DNA of 64,000 bases, from NCBI RefSeq assembly GCF_900476375.1, contig NZ_UPPP01000073.1, positions 1 to 64,000 on the forward strand, in the 5' to 3' direction. The notes beneath the pieces are model-generated. The model saw only the letters and a list, made by a program, of their open reading frames with translations, was not told where the DNA came from and searched no databases. Each line of letters begins with the position of its first letter. Position 1 is the first letter of the stretch. Position numbers and translations under genes: made by a program. Positions 17,878-24,551 of the stretch are shown here, one piece after another. Source of the DNA: Allolucifera butyrica (GTDB lineage Bacteria > Bacillota > Negativicutes > Sporomusales > UPPP01).

Positions 17878-18801
17878 ATGACGATTAGACATCTGAAAAT
17901 CTTCATTGCTGTGGCGGAAACCGGGAAGATGAGTTCAGCGGCAGTAAAATATTTCATTTCTCAACCGTCCGTCAGCCAGGCAATCAAAGAATTGGAGACC
18001 CATTATGGAGTGTTATTATTTGAACGGATTGCGAAAAAGTTATATATAACGGATGCAGGAAAAAATTTGCTTAATTATGCAAGAGTGGCCGTAAAACAAT
18101 TTGACGAACTGGATAAATACATGTTGGCAGAAGGCCATGCGGAAAAGATACGGATTGGGGCAACCGTAACGGTAGGGTCTTGTATGTTGTCTTCCATTCT
18201 GAGCCGTTTTAGGGAACGGATGCCCCAGGTGGAACCCTTTTGCTATGTAAATAACACAAGGTCGATTGAAGATAAAATTTTGAAAGCGGAGCTGGATATT
18301 GGAATTATCGAAGGGCAGGTCAAAAGCCATGACTTAGTCAATACTCCGGCCGTAAAGGATTATCTGGTTATTGTATGTGCTAAAAATCATAGGCTTGCGG
18401 GACGTAAGCGGGTCTCCCTGCAAGAGCTGAGAAATGAATTGTTTGTCATGCGGGAAGAGGGAAGCGGTACAAGAGAACTATTTGAAAATTACATGCACCA
18501 AAGTGGAGTGGAACTTAAAATCGGCTGGGAAGTAACTTGTCCGGGTGTAATAAAGGATATCGTATTGGAAAATAATTGCCTGGCGGCGATATCAATCAGG
18601 CTGGTGGCGGAAGAAATAAAAAGTGGCCGGATGTATGTCATCAAGAGTAAAGATAATGACTGGGACAGGTCATTTAACATCGCCTACTATAAAAATAAAT
18701 ATATAACTGACAGTATGAAATCAGTTATAGAAATTGTCAGGGAATACAACAGCACAGACATTTTACAAGGGATACGGGCAGGAATGCTTTTAAATGATTG
18801 A
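17878..18801 (+). CDS. LysR family transcriptional regulator
   Basis: 307 residues from the ATG at 17878, which has AAAGGAG upstream; an in-frame ATG at 17860 lies before that SD. Winged HTH at about 1-60 (MTIRHLKIFIAVAETGKMSS, then SQPSVSQAIKELE), and a type-2 periplasmic-binding-like effector domain at about 85-295. It stands divergent to the CoADR/siroheme reductase operon, so it probably activates it in response to a sulfur metabolite, as CysL-type proteins do (inference). Confidence 0.88.
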   Translation: MTIRHLKIFIAVAETGKMSSAAVKYFISQPSVSQAIKELETHYGVLLFERIAKKLYITDAGKNLLNYARVAVKQFDELDKYMLAEGHAEKIRIGATVTVGSCMLSSILSRFRERMPQVEPFCYVNNTRSIEDKILKAELDIGIIEGQVKSHDLVNTPAVKDYLVIVCAKNHRLAGRKRVSLQELRNELFVMREEGSGTRELFENYMHQSGVELKIGWEVTCPGVIKDIVLENNCLAAISIRLVAEEIKSGRMYVIKSKDNDWDRSFNIAYYKNKYITDSMKSVIEIVREYNSTDILQGIRAGMLLND

Positions 18802-18811
18802 TGCTAATAAA

Positions 18812-18852
18812 GCAAACAGGCAATAAGAAAGATATTCTTACTGCCTGTTTGC
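18812..18852 (+). terminator. Hairpin after the LysR gene
   Basis: 11-bp stem GCAAACAGGCA/TGCCTGTTTGC with a second inner stem TAAGAA/TTCTTA. The T-run is displaced (starts near 18863), so this is a likely but not classic terminator. Confidence 0.6.
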
Positions 18853-18889
18853 GTGTAATTTCATTTTTTGCAGTTCTCTGTCTTGGAGA

Positions 18890-18960
18890 GGGAACGATTT
18901 TTTATATTAAAAAAGGAGGTGTTCTTTTGCGCCCTCAGACACATTTAATAAATCGTTCCC
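18890..18960. repeat. 11-bp inverted repeat enclosing a tiny ORF start
   Basis: GGGAACGATTT (18890-18900) and its exact complement (18950-18960) are 49 bases apart. The loop contains a strong SD, AAGGAGGTG, and the TTG start of a 16-codon ORF that ends outside the repeat. No further gene is visible in the rest of the 309-base gap between the LysR gene and the chemoreceptor gene. Confidence 0.5.
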
Positions 18961-18977
18961 CATTATTAACATATTAA
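18927..18977 (+). CDS. Putative 16-residue peptide with strong SD
   Basis: TTG start preceded by AAAGGAGGTG at proper spacing; product MRPQTHLINRSPLLTY. Too short for family assignment. It lies about 130 bases before the chemoreceptor-like gene and inside an inverted repeat, so it may be a regulatory leader ORF or a chance match. Confidence 0.25.
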   Translation: MRPQTHLINRSPLLTY

Positions 18978-19110
18978 TCGGTTATTATAAATGTGACTTA
19001 GTATTCACCCCTATATCTTTTTTGCCGCTCATCAATGGCAGGGTTTTTGATACGCAGATAGAATAATGTAGAATAATGTCAATTGCTATTCTATTATGAG
19101 GAGGGGTCTT

Positions 19111-19926
19111 ATGGTCAAACTGAATTCGTTAGTTGACTCGGCACCGGTGATTCAGCAATTAGTTCCAATTGATTGTTTTGTTATGATTACCGACTCGGAA
19201 GGGGCTGTTTTGGCTTTTGCTCCCGCGAAAACATTCGATATGCATACCGCGGTTGGAAACAAAGCGGCAACTGGGGGATCAGTTGATCAATGTTTGAAGT
19301 CTGGAAAAGTAGTAGACAAAAAACTGGGAAAAGACCTCTATGGTGTTCCCATTCGGTCCATAAGTATACCAATTTATGAAGAAGACCGGCTGGTAGGCGC
19401 CTCGGCGGTCGGAATCAGCCTGGAAACGCAGCAGACTTTACATGAGGCAGCTCAGACAGTTGCAGCTACGTCGGAAGAAATTACTGCTACCACGCAAGAA
19501 CTGGCTGCAACAGCAACGCAATTGGCGCAAGACCTGGACAGCATAAAATCCAGCGGACATTTGGTTCAGGGAGAAATAAAGAAAACGGATGACATTCTCA
19601 AGTTTGTTAGTGAAGTTGCCGCAAATTCAAATTTACTTGGGCTGAATGCGGCGATCGAAGCTGCGCGGGCCGGTGAACATGGCCGCGGATTTGCCGTTGT
19701 AGCGGACGAGATTCGTAAAATGGCCGTAAATAGCGCGGACTCAGTAAAAGATATAAAGCAAATTTTGGGTACCATACAAAGAGAACTCACATCTATTATC
19801 AATGCGCTGAATGATGCGACCCTTCTTGGGGAGCGGCAGGCAGCGGCGACCGAACAAGTATCTGCTTCTATGCAAGGGCTGGCAGCTTCAGCTACTGAAA
19901 TAGAGAAGGTTGCGGAAATAATTTAA
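19111..19926 (+). CDS. Soluble methyl-accepting chemotaxis-type signalling protein
   Basis: 271 residues from the ATG at 19111 (SD GAGGAGGGG). No membrane segment. The N-terminal domain (about 1-105) resembles a small GAF/cache-like sensor, then a short MCP signalling region with the conserved hairpin tip [20 protein letters not shown] (about 172-191) in the centre. The signalling domain is shorter than in classical receptors. It would interact with CheA/CheW in the cytoplasm. Single gene with its own terminator. Confidence 0.85.
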   Translation: MVKLNSLVDSAPVIQQLVPIDCFVMITDSEGAVLAFAPAKTFDMHTAVGNKAATGGSVDQCLKSGKVVDKKLGKDLYGVPIRSISIPIYEEDRLVGASAVGISLETQQTLHEAAQTVAATSEEITATTQELAATATQLAQDLDSIKSSGHLVQGEIKKTDDILKFVSEVAANSNLLGLNAAIEAARAGEHGRGFAVVADEIRKMAVNSADSVKDIKQILGTIQRELTSIINALNDATLLGERQAAATEQVSASMQGLAASATEIEKVAEII

Positions 19927-19944
19927 AATATACCCCTAGGTTGG

Positions 19945-19969
19945 GCCCGGTCAAAAGCCGGGCTTTTTT
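19945..19969 (+). terminator. Rho-independent terminator after the soluble receptor gene
   Basis: GCCCGG/CCGGGC stem with a 7-nt loop followed by six T. Confidence 0.85.
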
Positions 19970-20009
19970 AAATCGCTGAAAGACTACGTACGTCGGCGGA
20001 GTCTTAATT

Positions 20010-21320
20010 TTAGGCGGGCGAAATATCTTCATTTTTGACTTTCGCCGGCTCTTGAATTGAAAAGTGCTGGAGAGATTTTAGCGGGGAATATTCCAAATCA
20101 TTATAAGCCGCAATTCCGTGCTCGCTCAAATCAAGTCCCACAATCTCGTCCTCTTCCGTAACCCGGATACCGACCGTTGCTTTTAACGCCCGGAACAGGG
20201 CATAAGTCAAACTGTAGCCTAAAGCGGAAACAGCAATTACGCCGATTGTTTGCACGAATAACAAATGCACCCCGCCGCCGTAAAACAGACCGCTCTTTTC
20301 GGCAAACAGACCTACTGCTATGGTACCAAACGTACCGCAAACACCGTGAACGGCAACGGCTCCGACCGGGTCGTCGAAATGCAGCTTATCTAATAGGGGC
20401 ACCGCAATCACGATTAGTATTCCCGCAAAGGCACCAATGATTAAAGCGCTGACCGGTTCCACATAAGCACAGCCGGCGGTTATCGCGACCAAGCCGCCCA
20501 GGGCGCCATTGATTACCATGCTGGGGTCGGCTTTGCCATAGCGAAATAAGGTAAGTAATGCTGCGATGGTACCTCCCATGGCAGCTGACAAATTGGTATT
20601 GACGGCAATCTTAGCGATATTTAAATCCAGCCCGGACAGGGTGCTGCCCGGATTAAACCCAAACCAGCCAAACCAGAGAATAAAGGCGCCTAAAGCTGCC
20701 AGCGGTAAGTTGTGGCCGGGCATGACGGTAATCGCTCCGTCCTTGCCAAAGCGGCCGGTGCGTGGGCCGAGAACAGTGACGGCAGCCAAGGCGGCCCAAC
20801 CGCCCAGCGCATGTACTACTGCCGAACCGGCGAAATCAAGCATTCCCATTTTGTTTAGCCAGCCACCACTGCTCCATACCCAGTGGCCGGCCAAGGGATA
20901 AATGAGTACGGTTGCCAGCAATGAAAAGATTATGTAGGGGGCGAACTTCATCCGTTCCGCTACCGCGCCCGATACGATCGTTGCCATAGCAATTGCAAAG
21001 GCAGCCTGGAACAACCAAAATGCGTAAACTGGTACACTTAGGTTCAGATGGGAAAAGTCTCCCTGCACTAAGAATCCTGAAATGCCAATGAGTCCAGCCT
21101 CATCAGCACCATACATAATAGCAAAGCCGCAAATAAAATAACCTATAATTCCTACCGTGCAGTCCATCAGCACTTTCATAATAATATTTAATGAATTCCG
21201 GCTGTGAATGAAACCTGCTTCCAGCGCGGCAAAGCCTGCTTCCATTAAAAATACCAGCGCTGCGCACAAAAGCACCCATACGGTGTTTAAGCCGATAGCT
21301 ACTGAACTGATTGTTACCAT
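20010..21320 (-). CDS. amtB: Ammonium transporter AmtB
   Basis: 436 residues when started at 21320; AAGGAGG is seven bases before that ATG and only one base before the in-frame ATG at 21326. Eleven hydrophobic helices; family blocks LMEAGFAALEAGF (about 26-38), the GSAVVHALGGWAALAA pore region, FILWFGWFGFNPGS, and VAVHGVCGTFGTIAVG near the twin-histidine site. It conducts ammonium or ammonia across the inner membrane. The PII gene is divergent, 329 bases away, fitting the usual AmtB-GlnK functional pairing though not the usual co-directional order. Confidence 0.95.
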   Translation of the reverse strand: MVTISSVAIGLNTVWVLLCAALVFLMEAGFAALEAGFIHSRNSLNIIMKVLMDCTVGIIGYFICGFAIMYGADEAGLIGISGFLVQGDFSHLNLSVPVYAFWLFQAAFAIAMATIVSGAVAERMKFAPYIIFSLLATVLIYPLAGHWVWSSGGWLNKMGMLDFAGSAVVHALGGWAALAAVTVLGPRTGRFGKDGAITVMPGHNLPLAALGAFILWFGWFGFNPGSTLSGLDLNIAKIAVNTNLSAAMGGTIAALLTLFRYGKADPSMVINGALGGLVAITAGCAYVEPVSALIIGAFAGILIVIAVPLLDKLHFDDPVGAVAVHGVCGTFGTIAVGLFAEKSGLFYGGGVHLLFVQTIGVIAVSALGYSLTYALFRALKATVGIRVTEEDEIVGLDLSEHGIAAYNDLEYSPLKSLQHFSIQEPAKVKNEDISPA

Positions 21321-21350
21321 TCCCATTCCTCCTTACTGGATATAAAAATA

Positions 21351-21398
21351 ACGACGCCAAAAAAACAAGCCGATTATGACTTGTTTTTTTGGCGTCGT
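21351..21398. promoter_or_regulatory. Perfect 19-bp inverted repeat in the amtB leader
   Basis: ACGACGCCAAAAAAACAAG (21351-21369) and its exact complement (21380-21398) with a 10-nt loop. On the amtB strand the 3' arm holds seven T and ends 30 bases before the amtB start. It could be a terminator/attenuator of the amtB message or the terminator of an upstream short transcript. Confidence 0.65.
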
Positions 21399-21559
21399 TG
21401 CCATCTATTTCATTAGCATAACATGAATTAATAATGAATGCTACTAATTAAACTAAAAATATAAAACAAATCGGACTAAATTATTTAAATTATCATTTAA
21501 GAGGTTGCAGGAATTGGCGGAGCCTTGCCGTAATATTAAAGATTAAAAAATTTATTCAA

Positions 21560-21602
21560 CCCACATTTCGCACACTGAATGACAGAGGACTGCGAAAAGG
21601 GG
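21560..21602 (+). repeat. Dispersed hairpin repeat H1, copy A
   Basis: CCCACATTTCGCA ... AGAGGACTGCGAAAAGGGG: stem TTTCGCA/TGCGAAA with flanking C/G pairs. A second copy at 29147-29195 shares both arms and the AGAGGAC loop segment. Located in the amtB-glnB gap. Confidence 0.7.
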
Positions 21603-21649
21603 ATTCAACGGAATTCTTAAGCGCAAAATATTCAATGGAGGAATGATTT

Positions 21650-22057
21650 ATGGAGCCCAAAATAACGAAGATAGAAATAATTACCCGCCCTGAAAAGCTC
21701 GAAGATCTAAAAGAAGCCATGAATGCCATAAGGGTTACGGGTATGACTGTCAGTCAGGTATATGGCTGTGGTTTATCGAAAGGCCATACGGAAGTATACC
21801 GGGGAATGGAAGTTTCGGTAAACTTGCTTCCAAAAATCAAAGTTGAAATTGTTGTTTGCGAAGTTCCCGTTGAAGCAGTACTCGAGGCGGCAAAAAAGGT
21901 TTGCCGGACCGGTAATATCGGCGATGGTAAGATCTTTGTTTATAATATTGATAACGCTATCAGAATTAGGACAGGAGAAGAAGGACCGGCTGCTATTCTA
22001 GACCGGTCGGAGGATATTCCTATCATTAATGAAAAAGCCTCAAAAGTTAAAAAGTAA
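21650..22057 (+). CDS. glnB: Nitrogen regulatory protein PII
   Basis: 135 residues. T-loop region VYGCGLSKGHTEVYRGMEV (about 37-55) with Tyr50 at the uridylylation position, B-loop TGNIGDGKIFV (about 87-97), and a C-terminal extension of about 20 residues rich in charge. It senses 2-oxoglutarate and adenylates and would block AmtB or tune glutamine synthetase. Tyr conservation fits but does not prove covalent modification. SD GGAGGA. Confidence 0.92.
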   Translation: MEPKITKIEIITRPEKLEDLKEAMNAIRVTGMTVSQVYGCGLSKGHTEVYRGMEVSVNLLPKIKVEIVVCEVPVEAVLEAAKKVCRTGNIGDGKIFVYNIDNAIRIRTGEEGPAAILDRSEDIPIINEKASKVKK

Positions 22058-22092
22058 AGTAGCATGCGCAATTTATAGGATTAATTAATAGC

Positions 22093-22140
22093 AAACCTCT
22101 GTTGTCAGATTCGGATAAAATCAGGCAACGGAGGTTTATT
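22093..22140 (+). terminator. Terminator-like hairpin after glnB
   Basis: AAACCTCTGTTG and CAACGGAGGTTT pair with one wobble, extended by a partly paired inner stem, followed by ATTAAT rather than a long T-run. Confidence 0.6.
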
Positions 22141-22209
22141 AATGGGTCCGTGGCTTTAATTATTTCCCGGAAATAGAATTAGAAGGGTGAGGCAAAAAGT
22201 AACAGAAAG

Positions 22210-22233
22210 GCCAGATGAATGAAATCATCTGGC
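22210..22233 (-). terminator. Terminator of the minus-strand micro-operon
   Basis: GCCAGATGA/TCATCTGGC 9-bp perfect stem with a 6-nt loop; on the minus strand it is followed by a T-rich stretch (CTTTCTGTTACTTTTT). It lies just after the 36-residue gene at 22246-22356, which supports that gene being real. Confidence 0.7.
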
Positions 22234-22245
22234 TTACAATCTGGT

Positions 22246-22356
22246 CTATTGTTTGCGCGGGGAAGTAGTGGAACCGGCAGAACGGTTCAGCACTGCCGGT
22301 ATGCCGATTATTGTGGCGGCTAGGAAAATGAAGCCGTAGCAGGTCAAAAAAGTCAT
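22246..22356 (-). CDS. 36-residue single-pass membrane peptide
   Basis: Starts at ATG 22356 with SD GGAGGG six bases upstream. Product is a hydrophobic N-terminal helix (about 7-23, ending PAVLN) and a polar basic tail ending TTSPRKQ. No family recognised. It follows the 48-residue gene on the same strand and is followed by a terminator. A 14-bp palindrome (22369-22400) ends directly at its ribosome site, so its expression is probably controlled by a repressor or by hairpin masking. Confidence 0.6.
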   Translation of the reverse strand: MTFLTCYGFIFLAATIIGIPAVLNRSAGSTTSPRKQ

Positions 22357-22368
22357 GCTGATCCCTCC

Positions 22369-22400
22369 ATATATTAGATAATGGATATTATCTAATATAT
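22369..22400. promoter_or_regulatory. 14-bp perfect palindrome against the SD of the membrane peptide
   Basis: Arms 22369-22382 and 22387-22400 are exact complements with a GGAT loop; the core GATAAT-GGAT-ATTATC resembles operators of the Fur/PerR type in composition and symmetry. On the minus strand it ends one base before the GGAGGG SD. Confidence 0.55.
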
Positions 22401-22435
22401 AGTATTCTGAATTTGGCGGGATTGCTACATACGGC

Positions 22436-22582
22436 CTATACCTGCTCGGAAGCTTCTTCTTGTTTGGCATAGACGTCTTTTTCGAGTGCCGGTGAAGACC
22501 GTTTGTCATTGTAAGATGGTAAATTGGAAATGACGTGGATTTCCCGTTTGAACTTTTTACTGTCATGAATGGAATCTGGCAA
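22436..22582 (-). CDS. 48-residue hydrophilic microprotein
   Basis: TTG start at 22582 preceded by AAGGGGGTGA. The product is highly charged, without cysteine or membrane segment: MPDSIHDSKKFKREIHV at the start and EKDVYAKQEEASEQV at the end. It is in a different frame from the longer open frame covering 22246-22566, which I judge to be a shadow. It may be cotranscribed with the 36-residue membrane peptide 79 bases downstream. No family recognised. Confidence 0.5.
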   Translation of the reverse strand: MPDSIHDSKKFKREIHVISNLPSYNDKRSSPALEKDVYAKQEEASEQV

Positions 22583-22700
22583 AGAAATCACCCCCTTGGA
22601 AACTAGTTTGGATAAAAAATTGTTTTTTTATAATTTGCACTGAATTTAGCAGGAATATTTCAGACTATGCTTAATATTCTAACAATTAGGAGGGGTGCTA

Positions 22701-22874
22701 GTGAATATTAAGTCGACTAAACCGTGTTCCCAATCGAATTGTGATGGAATAATGGTTAAAGTACCTGACTTTGCAAGTATTACCGATCATTTTAAATGGG
22801 TATGTAAGAAATGCAACCATACAGAAGGCGGAGCTAAAACGGAGAATCAGACTAACAATAAAAATAATGTATAA
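22701..22874 (+). CDS. 57-residue zinc-ribbon-like microprotein
   Basis: GTG start with SD AGGAGGGG. Cysteines are arranged as C-x4-C near residues 9-14 (PCSQSNCDG) and C-x2-C near 35-38 (WVCKKCNHTE), a small zinc-ribbon pattern, followed by an Asn/Lys-rich tail. Such proteins often act as adaptors or nucleic-acid binders; no specific family recognised. Followed by a strong GC hairpin. Confidence 0.65.
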   Translation: MNIKSTKPCSQSNCDGIMVKVPDFASITDHFKWVCKKCNHTEGGAKTENQTNNKNNV

Positions 22875-22912
22875 TTTACTTTTCAGCACGGGCTCAATGT
22901 TTTTATCTGAAA

Positions 22913-22935
22913 TGGGCGGCCGAATCGGCCGCCCA
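22913..22935 (+). terminator. GC-rich hairpin after the zinc-ribbon microprotein
   Basis: TGGGCGGCCG/CGGCCGCCCA, 10-bp perfect stem with a 3-nt loop. There is no T-run, so termination may need help. It lies between two convergent microprotein genes. Confidence 0.6.
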
Positions 22936-22960
22936 GCAAGGAGATTGATATACTTGGCAC

Positions 22961-23077
22961 TTACTTATTGCAGGTAGCGCAGTCGTTCTTCTTCCTAAGT
23001 TCTTTCTTGATGTTATTCAACTCGCAAGAAAACTCAAGATTTTTCTGAGTACACTGCTTGCAGTTTTCGGTTTTCAA
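22961..23077 (-). CDS. 38-residue cysteine-rich microprotein
   Basis: TTG start at 23077 with a strong SD GGAGGTGAT. Cysteines at 6 and 9 (CKQC), 18, and 33 and 36 (CATC) flank a lysine-rich helix, so the two CxxC pairs could bind one zinc or iron. Convergent with the zinc-ribbon microprotein at 22701-22874. No family recognised. Confidence 0.6.
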   Translation of the reverse strand: MKTENCKQCTQKNLEFSCELNNIKKELRKKNDCATCNK

Positions 23078-23257
23078 GTGTATCACCTCCGTTATTGTAG
23101 TATATCCGGAAAAAGAGTTTTGATAGCTGTAAATATTAGGAAAACCATTTTGGCAGATGTATTATTTTTGCCATATAGTTGCCACAATTTATGATTATAA
23201 TATAAATTAATTCTTAAGCCCCTTAAGGCTTCCATATAGAGGCCTTTATATTTATTT

Positions 23258-23287
23258 GCCCTTACTACGGTAGGGGCTTTTGTTTTT
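23258..23287 (+). terminator. Terminator in the EamA transporter leader region
   Basis: GCCCTTAC/GTAGGGGC 8-bp stem (one G-T) with TACG loop and T-rich tail. No ORF precedes it on this strand after 22874, so it may end a short leader RNA starting near 23200. Confidence 0.65.
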
Positions 23288-23388
23288 CGGGACGGGTAGC
23301 CGGATGAAAAGTAAAAAAAGCTGGGCAGCGGGATGCAACTGTATTATGATATAAATAAAAAACATTTGTTGTTTTGGAGGCGATAGGA

Positions 23389-23442
23389 ATGTATTTCCAA
23401 CCTTTATTTGAAAATGATGTTCCGGCAGTATTCCACTCCTAG
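23389..23442 (+). CDS. 17-residue putative leader peptide upstream of the EamA gene
   Basis: ATG with SD GGAGGCGA; product MYFQPLFENDVPAVFHS. It ends 74 bases before the transporter start. Between them lie two mutually exclusive hairpins, one of which would mask the transporter SD, so a translation-coupled attenuation role is plausible (inference). Confidence 0.45.
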   Translation: MYFQPLFENDVPAVFHS

Positions 23443-23472
23443 CGGAATGGGAATGCGGGAAACGGATTGCCT

Positions 23473-23507
23473 TCCGTCTGGAGCAGACGCCGATTACATT
23501 AGACGGA
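23473..23507 (+). promoter_or_regulatory. Mutually exclusive hairpins before the EamA gene
   Basis: CGTCTG-GAG-CAGACG (23475-23489) competes with TCCGTCT (23473-23479) pairing to AGACGGA (23501-23507). The second pairing covers the first half of the SD GGAGGG (23505-23510) of the transporter gene. Confidence 0.55.
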
Positions 23508-23516
23508 GGGAAAACA

Positions 23517-24392
23517 ATGCAGAAAAACTATAGGGGACAGGTTTATCTGGCGCTGGCCGCCAGTATTTGGGGAGGCCTGTATGTGGTTAGTAAAGTGGTG
23601 CTCACGGTAATTCCACCTTTGGAACTGGTGTGGCTCCGCTACGTGATTGCTTTGGCGGCGCTTGCGCTGACCGGTATAGTCACCCGTCAGTCCTGGCGCA
23701 TACAAAAAAAGGATGTGCCGCTCGTTTTAGGGATCGGCATAATTGGTTATTTTCTTTCCATTTGGGCGCAATTTACCGGCACAAAGCTTTCGTCGGCTCA
23801 AATGGGAGCGATGATTACTTCAGCGACGCCCGCCTTTATGGTATTATTCGGACGTATACTGCTCAAAGAAAAGATCACCCTGCGTAAAGGCGTATCCGTA
23901 TGCCTGGCAACAATGGGAGTTCTGCTCATTGTCGGAGTAGGAGCGATTGGCGATTCCGTCCGGCTGGGGGGAGCTATTCTGGGGCTGGCTGCTTTATCCT
24001 GGGCTCTTATGTCTGTTTTGGTCAAACAGGTTCCCCGGGATTATTCCCAACTGGTAGTTACAACTTATGCAATTTTGGCGGCGACGGTTGTGATGACGCC
24101 ATTTGTGGCTGATTCGATTTGCCGGATTCCGCTGCCGGTGTTTTTGGAGCCGGCCGTCTGGGGAGGGATCCTGTATATTGGGGTTGTGTCAACAGCGGGA
24201 GCTTTTTATTTTTGGAATAAAGGGCTACAGACTGTTGATGCGGCGCGGGGAGGAATTTACTTCTTTTTTCAGCCTTTAACGGGAACCTTACTGGGGTGGC
24301 TATTACTGGGCGAGCAAGTCGGAATTTCGTTTTGGCTGGGTACCTTGTTGATTTGCAGCGGGGTTTTGCTGGTAATTAAGCCACAGTCATAA
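23517..24392 (+). CDS. EamA-family (DMT superfamily) transporter
   Basis: 291 residues, ten hydrophobic helices in two repeated EamA halves (about 5-140 and 150-288). Opening YLALAASIWGGLYVVSKVVL and the second-half blocks LLLGEQVGISFWLGTLLI are typical. Members export amino acids or drugs; substrate unknown. SD GGAGGG seven bases before ATG. The leader suggests regulated translation. Confidence 0.9.
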   Translation: MQKNYRGQVYLALAASIWGGLYVVSKVVLTVIPPLELVWLRYVIALAALALTGIVTRQSWRIQKKDVPLVLGIGIIGYFLSIWAQFTGTKLSSAQMGAMITSATPAFMVLFGRILLKEKITLRKGVSVCLATMGVLLIVGVGAIGDSVRLGGAILGLAALSWALMSVLVKQVPRDYSQLVVTTYAILAATVVMTPFVADSICRIPLPVFLEPAVWGGILYIGVVSTAGAFYFWNKGLQTVDAARGGIYFFFQPLTGTLLGWLLLGEQVGISFWLGTLLICSGVLLVIKPQS

Positions 24393-24408
24393 TGACAGGT
24401 AGAGCGGG

Positions 24409-24444
24409 ACCGGCATTTTCCAGGCAGGGAAGTGCCGGTTCTTT
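24409..24444 (+). terminator. Terminator after the EamA gene
   Basis: 13-bp stem, ACCGGCATTTTCC with GGGAAGTGCCGGT (two G-T pairs), followed by TCTTT. Confidence 0.6.
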
Positions 24445-24551
24445 GTGATAAGGATTTATACTCGGGGGACAAATCTTTACAAGGCAAATCAAGTATTCTA
24501 TAATGAGAATGCAAGCGTATGCATTATTTGCAGAATGGGGAATTGTTTTCT

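Noticed and set aside
22246..22566. A 106-codon minus-strand gene covering this interval
   Set aside because: The well-placed SDs support two separate short genes in different frames (22436-22582 and 22246-22356), and the palindrome lies between them.
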